Of a DNA stretch of 64,000 nucleotides, positions 59,432 to 64,000 are shown in pieces. The notes under the pieces were generated by a model that did no database searches, was not told where the DNA came from, and saw only the letters and a list, made by a program, of their open reading frames with translations. Within the stretch, counting starts at the first letter, position 1; each line of letters opens with the position of its first letter. The position numbers and the translations under genes are program-made. This DNA comes from Malachius bipustulatus (taxonomy: Eukaryota; Arthropoda; Insecta; Coleoptera; Melyridae), in the NCBI GenBank assembly GCA_910589415.1, contig OU342631.1:4154001-4218000 (forward strand), read 5' to 3'.

Positions 59432-59727
59432 GGCGGCTTTCCATGGAAACTTGGCGAGCCTGCATGGCTTGTCACTTGACAAGTCATGGGCCATGAGAAT
59501 GAAAAGGTTGGGGGGCTCGGCTCGCGGCTCGGCTTTTCGTCAGTTGTCATGGCGCGGATCATGACGAGTCTAGTTGTCACTTAATGGGAATAAGGCTCGA
59601 GGTCTCGCCTCGTGGCTCACAGTCTCACCTTGTAAAGCTATTTCCCCGAAATGGACGAACTTGTGATTTGGCGAGATGGTTTGTCAAGCCAACGGCTCGT
59701 CAAATCCCGTGCAGTGGAAAGTAGCCT
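59432..59727. mobile_element. TTAA-flanked MITE, about 296 bp
   Basis: It lies between TTAA at 59428-59431 and 59728-59731. The ends GGCGGCTTTCCATGG and, inverted, AGGCTACTTTCCACTG are related. TTAA target sites are used by piggyBac and Kolobok elements. The interior is GC-rich with repeated GGCTCG. Confidence 0.7.
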
Positions 59728-60615
59728 TTAAGAGCAACGCATGTTAGGCTTGAACTTCATATTATAGGAAAATACCAGCCAGAAATATTCGTGGAGAAAT
59801 TGATGAAATAATGACTTGGTGAGCTGATTTGGCCCGCCAAGGCTCACCGAGTCCTGCGTCGTGGGATGCGGCGTTAGGACGTACAGTTCCACTCCCATAA
59901 AGTATTACTTAAGTCTTTTATTTAACTTTTCAACCCCAAAACCTCCAAACTATGAATCATTATTATCCAATTTCTTCCCAGATCTACATACCTACAAACC
60001 AGTTTTTACACAAAAGTTGACACTACCTGTGGTGCATTTCCTTTAACATTTGGCCTTCATACTTAAATTTTAGCTATATAAATACTTGTTAGAGACCAAA
60101 AGGTTTTTTTAATAAGCCTTTTTTTAAGTCTTGTACCTACGAATCAAAGCGCATTTTCAAAAGTCATTAAAGGACAAAATATTTCTAGAGTAATTCACGG
60201 AATCACTTCTTGAATTCTGGCCGTATGTTTAACTGCAAGAACCATATGTCAATGGTATGTTTAACAAACACCCATTAACAAACATGTATTACATTTTGAT
60301 TTTTAGAAATGAAATGTCAACATACTATAACGAGGGAGCACTCGCGAGTATTCTGGATCTCGATTCGTAATTCCAAATTCTTGTATTTGTTTACCTCCTG
60401 CAATTATTGTGGTTATGTCTCGGCAATTCAATTCGAGACGGTTCTATAGTGACATGATAGGAATGACACATTTCCAGGCCAGTGTAAGAGTGTAACTGAC
60501 AGTTCCACTAAATACCAGAATGATTCTGCATTCTGCGCATATTCGAGAATGCGTTTTTGTGACTAGAAACAAGTCAATGAAGCTCCTAGATAACTTCGAT
60601 GACATCGCAGGGAAC

Positions 60616-60652
60616 TATATAAGAACCTCCGTGGCTGGAGCGTGCAGTCAGT
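60616..60652 (+). promoter_or_regulatory. LTR core promoter: TATA box and TCAGT initiator
   Basis: TATATAAG at 60616-60623 is followed by the arthropod initiator TCAGT at 60648-60652, the usual spacing of about 30 bp. In the right LTR fragment the box is altered to TACATAAG (about 61486). Confidence 0.7.
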
Positions 60653-60974
60653 TGTAGTCAGTGGTAGTGTTTAGTTAGTTGTAGTTGGAAGTTGAAGGTA
60701 GACTTGTGTTGACACTAAAAGTGACAAGTGAAGTGAAATAGCATTAGTGGTGAATGTGTAAATAAGAGAAACAACTGATTATTTAGATTTGGAGGTTATT
60801 GTTACCTATAATAAGTTGGAGCGTGTTAGAGAGTAAAGAATTTTGTAAGAATTTAATTTGGTATTAATAAAGTAAGCCATAACAAATTGGTGTCAGACAG
60901 AAGTGGGATACGGATTCCAGCAAGAGGATTAGTTAGTTATTGGTTAATTTGCGTAGTGAGAAAAATATTGACAA

Positions 60975-61290
60975 AATGTCTGAGAAAACGTTAGAGAAAA
61001 TCTTGAAGAAGCTCGAATACACTGAAGAGACGCTGTTGCAGCAACAGAAAGAAAGTGATTCAGCAGCGAACAGACGGTTATGTGGGAGAACTAAATAAAC
61101 TGAAATAAGAAGTTGATGGTGTTCACCATAAAGTCAATAGTGTTCACATCGAAGTCAACAGTGTTATCAACGAAGTCAGTGGTGTTCGCGATGAAGTAAA
61201 ATTGGTGGAGCGTAAAACAAAAATTGCTTGTAGAGGAGATGAAGATCGACTTCGAGAAGAAACTCAAAATTCTCGAGAGTTCTGAGGTGA
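60975..61290 (+). pseudogene. Gag-like N terminus with VNxVxxEV coiled-coil repeats, broken
   Basis: ATG 60975 opens a charged frame (MSEKTLEKILKKLEYTEE, LLQQQKESDSAANRR) that stops after about 40 codons. Another frame continues with a repeated motif (VNSVHIEV, VNSVINEV, VSGVRDEV; about 61105-61200) of heptad-like character. The mix suggests a Gag N-terminal coiled coil interrupted by a frameshift. Confidence 0.55.
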
Positions 61291-61777
61291 AGTAATCTCC
61301 GTGTGCAACACCACCTGTGAACAGCTTAGGCTCAAAAGTGAAACCATCGAGAGAAATTACACATTTTCAGGCCAGTCTAAGAGTGTAACTGACAGTTCTA
61401 CTTATACCAGAATGCTTCCTCATTCTGTGCATGTTCGATAATGTTGTTGTGACTAGAAACACGTCAGTGAAGCTCCTAGGGAACTACATAAGAACTGCTC
61501 TTAAAAAAATATAGGAAGTTCAATAGCCTAAAAACTCTTAGATGGTTAATTTCAACTAGCAACAAAGAAACCTCCTTGAAACTAAAGAAAGATAATGGGA
61601 GTATGAAAAATAATAGCTATAGCAACAAAAAATATAATATTTTGCCCTTGTATCCACAAGAATAATATTCTAAAAACGTGCTTCGTTCGAATAATAACCT
61701 TTTAATCGGATAGAGCATTCACTTCGAAATAGAACTTTCCGGAATTGTCTTTCTTGTGCCGCTCGAATATCCTGCTA

Positions 61778-62181
61778 TAGTAGGATTAACTTTAAAAAGT
61801 CAGATGTGACGTCATACTAACCGTCCGAATTAATAGTTTTAATTTCACCAGAAAATGTCAAACAGTTAATTGTCAAGTTGTAATGGAGCGTAAATTATTG
61901 AAGAAATCATTCAAACAATAAATTGAACCGCTTACGTCAGTTTGAGAGCCACTGACAACTACATAAAATTTATTCACGTAATGACATTCTATCCTCTATG
62001 TTGTGCAATTAATTCTCATTCAAAACCAATGTTGACGTATACTTATTTATGCGGGATGGAGTGTTTAGACAAACTGGACGGTTACTATAAAAACCACGTA
62101 TATGAAACAAAATAAATCGAACTATCAAAAGGATGTGTATTCTTAATCGATACGTATGACTTTTTAGACTTTATTGGACTA
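61778..62181 (+). mobile_element. TA-flanked MITE, copy 2 of 3
   Basis: 404 bp, same ends and TA flanks (61776-61777 and 62182-62183) as the copy at 13594. Small differences include a 3-5-bp loss near 61885. Confidence 0.85.
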
Positions 62182-62469
62182 TAAGTAACAAATCGTGCCA
62201 GTTTGGTGAACAAGAAATTCCTACCGCGTATCGGGAAATCTTTAAGCTGTCCAAGTGGAAGTGTTTGTTACTTAGCAACAAAGTTTTCAAAGTTATAAAA
62301 CCCGCAATTCTGTATAAAATATCTCTTTCTATTTGGCGATCGGCAATAATCGAGGTAAAAATAGGTAGCTCATTTAATTGAATTTCCAAGAATGTATTAT
62401 ACAGGCTGTCCTATATGTATCTATACTTATAACACAGAATACTGGTTGTTTCCTCGACCAAAAAATATG

Positions 62470-62986
62470 TAAAGGCGCATATTCATCCGATCACGAACGG
62501 GACGAATGGGTGATGAGTAGGTATGCGCCTTCAGGGCGATCTGAGCACGAACTGGAACGAGGAAAGGCGAGGCCGAACGAGCATTCATATGTAGACGTGT
62601 TCCCGAGACGCGGAAAACTGCGTGTCGCTGTTCGACGCACCCAAGGCGGTTCGAATGTCATCTGATGAAAGTCGGCACTTCACTTCAAAGAAAAAAAATT
62701 GAATATAAGTGGACGGCATACCTTTTTAGCTTTTGTGTTTGCCTCGCCTCGCCTCCTCTGTACCAGCTAAAACTAAATACTATGCTATCGTATCGATATA
62801 TGCTTCGCATCTTGATGCCCTTCATTTTATTATAATGAGTATTATCAACAAGGTAGATCTGTGTTATATTCGTTGCCTCGACAAACATCGTAATAAAAAA
62901 AAAACATACAAACGAGGCATTCGTTAGGCCTCACCTTGCCTCGTTCCCGTTCGTGCCATTCGTGATCAGATGAATACGCGCCTTTA
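62470..62986. mobile_element. MITE with AAAGGCGCRTATTCATC ends
   Basis: TAAAGGCGCATATTCATCCG at the left is inverted at the right (to about 62986). The arms share GATCACGAA and a GAACGAGG...AAGG region over about 70 bp. It lies between MITE copies 2 and 3. Confidence 0.75.
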
Positions 62987-63022
62987 GATGACTTCTGCAT
63001 CTTTAGATGAAAAAACACATAT

Positions 63023-63153
63023 GGGCTCGTTTCATAATAAAATGAAAGTACTTTAAAATTTAAAGTGTAATTTCAATTTGGTTACAATTGTTTTTAACAA
63101 TAATTTACTGTGCCATTAAGCTAAAATGACTTTAAAATTTATTATGAAACCCC
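63023..63153. repeat. Small foldback MITE, about 130 bp
   Basis: GGGCTCGTTTCATAATAAA and its near-complement TTTATTATGAAACCCC end the unit. ACTTTAAA occurs in inverse inside. Confidence 0.65.
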
Positions 63154-63280
63154 TATGTCTATTTAAAAGGTGGCTGATTAACGAATGGTTGAAAAATAAT
63201 AAAAAAAACACGTCACAAACTTTTAATGGAAGACCAACTGAATTATTCTTTTTTCAAATCGTTGTGAATTGAGCTTAATA

Positions 63281-63682
63281 TAGTCCAATAAAGTCTAAAA
63301 AGTCATACGTATCGATTAAGAATACACATCCATTTGATAGTTCGATTTATTTTGTTTCATGTACGTGTTTTTATAGTAACCGTCCAGTTTGTCTAAACAC
63401 TCCATCCCGCATAAATAAATATACGTCAACATTAGTTTTGAATGAGAATTAAATTAACAGCGCAAAGGATAGAGTGTGATTACGTGAATAAATTTTATGT
63501 ACTTGTCAGTGGCTCTCAAACTGACGTAAGCGGTTCAATTTTATTTGAATGATTTCCTTCAATAATTTACGCTCGTTCACAACTTGACAATTAACTGTTT
63601 GACATTTTCTGGTGAAATTAAAAATATTAATTCGGACGGTTAGTGTAACGTCACATCTGACTTTTTAAAGTTAATCCTACTA
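63281..63682 (-). mobile_element. TA-flanked MITE, copy 3 of 3, inverted
   Basis: 402 bp, inverted relative to copies 1 and 2, flanked by TA (63279-63280 and 63683-63684). It is about 95% identical to the others by eye. Confidence 0.85.
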
Positions 63683-64000
63683 TATAAACTTTTGTTTTCA
63701 TGGCGAACACATAACCTTTCAGGACGTACTGGAGCCGGAGCGAGTGCAAAACGCCCCGCTACTTCAGCTTCTGTTATAAATCCGGGAAGCCTTAATAGAT
63801 CTGGTTTGAAACTTTAGTGCTGGTAGTTTTGTAACTTTTAACGATAAGCTCAAAATTAATGCTTGCATCACCATATTTCAATGCAAGGGAAGACGCATCC
63901 CCTTCTTAGTTAAGAGGTACCTAACTAAAAGCATCAAGATAAAATGTCACAATTATTTAGGTGACTGTAATCCGAAGTTGAGTGGATTCATTAAGAAGGG

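Larger units (their letters stand above)
60315..61497 (+). mobile_element. Decayed LTR retrotransposon with gag remnant
   Basis: The left LTR is about 60315-60884 (TGTCAACATAC...CATAACA). It is followed by the primer site TTGGTGTCAGACAGAAGTGG, like the tRNA-Leu-primed sites of insect gypsy elements with a small insertion. A gag start (about 60975) and coiled-coil remnant follow. Then 61359-61497 repeats an internal part of the LTR (60467-60630), as the remains of the right LTR. The two LTR pieces differ at many sites, so the insertion is old. All of pol is missing. Confidence 0.8.
56517..64000 (-). other. CadN intron, at least 7.5 kb, continuing past the window
   Basis: It holds a TTAA-flanked MITE, a decayed LTR element and a cluster of MITEs at 61778-63682. 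I see no gene in 56517-59425, 59735-60310 or 63690-64000. No further cadherin motif occurs up to the right edge. Confidence 0.75.

Noticed and set aside
1..64000. CRISPR arrays, tRNA genes, complete rRNA genes, bacterial operons
   Set aside because: None was seen. The tandem repeats present are minisatellites without spacers, and no cloverleaf with intact box A and box B was recognised by eye.

Overview
The window is an intron-rich piece of an insect nuclear genome. It is AT-rich, has GT-AG spliced exons and no bacterial-style operons, and carries arthropod transposons. Its only recognisable host gene is neural cadherin (N-cadherin, CadN), on the minus strand across nearly the whole 64 kb. 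The window holds an internal stretch of it: nine exons from late cadherin repeats to the start of the cytoplasmic tail. Earlier cadherin repeats lie beyond position 64000 and the catenin-binding tail lies before position 1. The insect order cannot be fixed from the sequence. A beetle or hemipteran with a large genome is a guess from repeat style. In transcript order the exons are 56516-56325 and 52554-52153 (cadherin repeats), then a tight cluster 39210-38481, 38421-37746, 37689-36437 and 36292-35749 (last cadherin repeats, membrane-proximal region, EGF and laminin-G domains). Next come two similar exons at 19019-18778 and 18359-18121, each encoding an EGF domain plus the start of the transmembrane helix, and finally 309-106 (end of the helix and juxtamembrane tail). 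All splice phases agree. The two EGF-transmembrane exons are both phase 2 in and phase 1 out, so only a transcript with exactly one of them stays in frame. This matches the mutually exclusive exon pair known in fly CadN. The large introns are packed with mobile DNA. The best supported are: a Mutator-like (MULE) element with a 9-bp target duplication and a frameshifted transposase (1030-3870); an element with about 430-bp terminal inverted repeats around a decayed nuclease/Cys-rich gene, perhaps Academ (5170-7176); an element with an 8-bp duplication and an internal minisatellite (14807-15684); an 8.4-kb element with long inverted ends and a 9-bp duplication (20822-29264), split by a young Ty3/gypsy-type retrotransposon with apparently identical LTRs and no reverse transcriptase (23727-27839); a 5'-truncated LINE nested in a foldback element (32327-33622); and a decayed LTR element (60315-61497). 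Many MITEs and foldback elements fill the rest, including three copies of one 400-bp TA-flanked family. The least explained structure is at 41618-41746. Three hairpins in tandem share nearly the same loop and closing pairs, but each has a different, fully complementary outer stem. They lie just downstream of a TATA box and upstream of a small lysine-rich reading frame.
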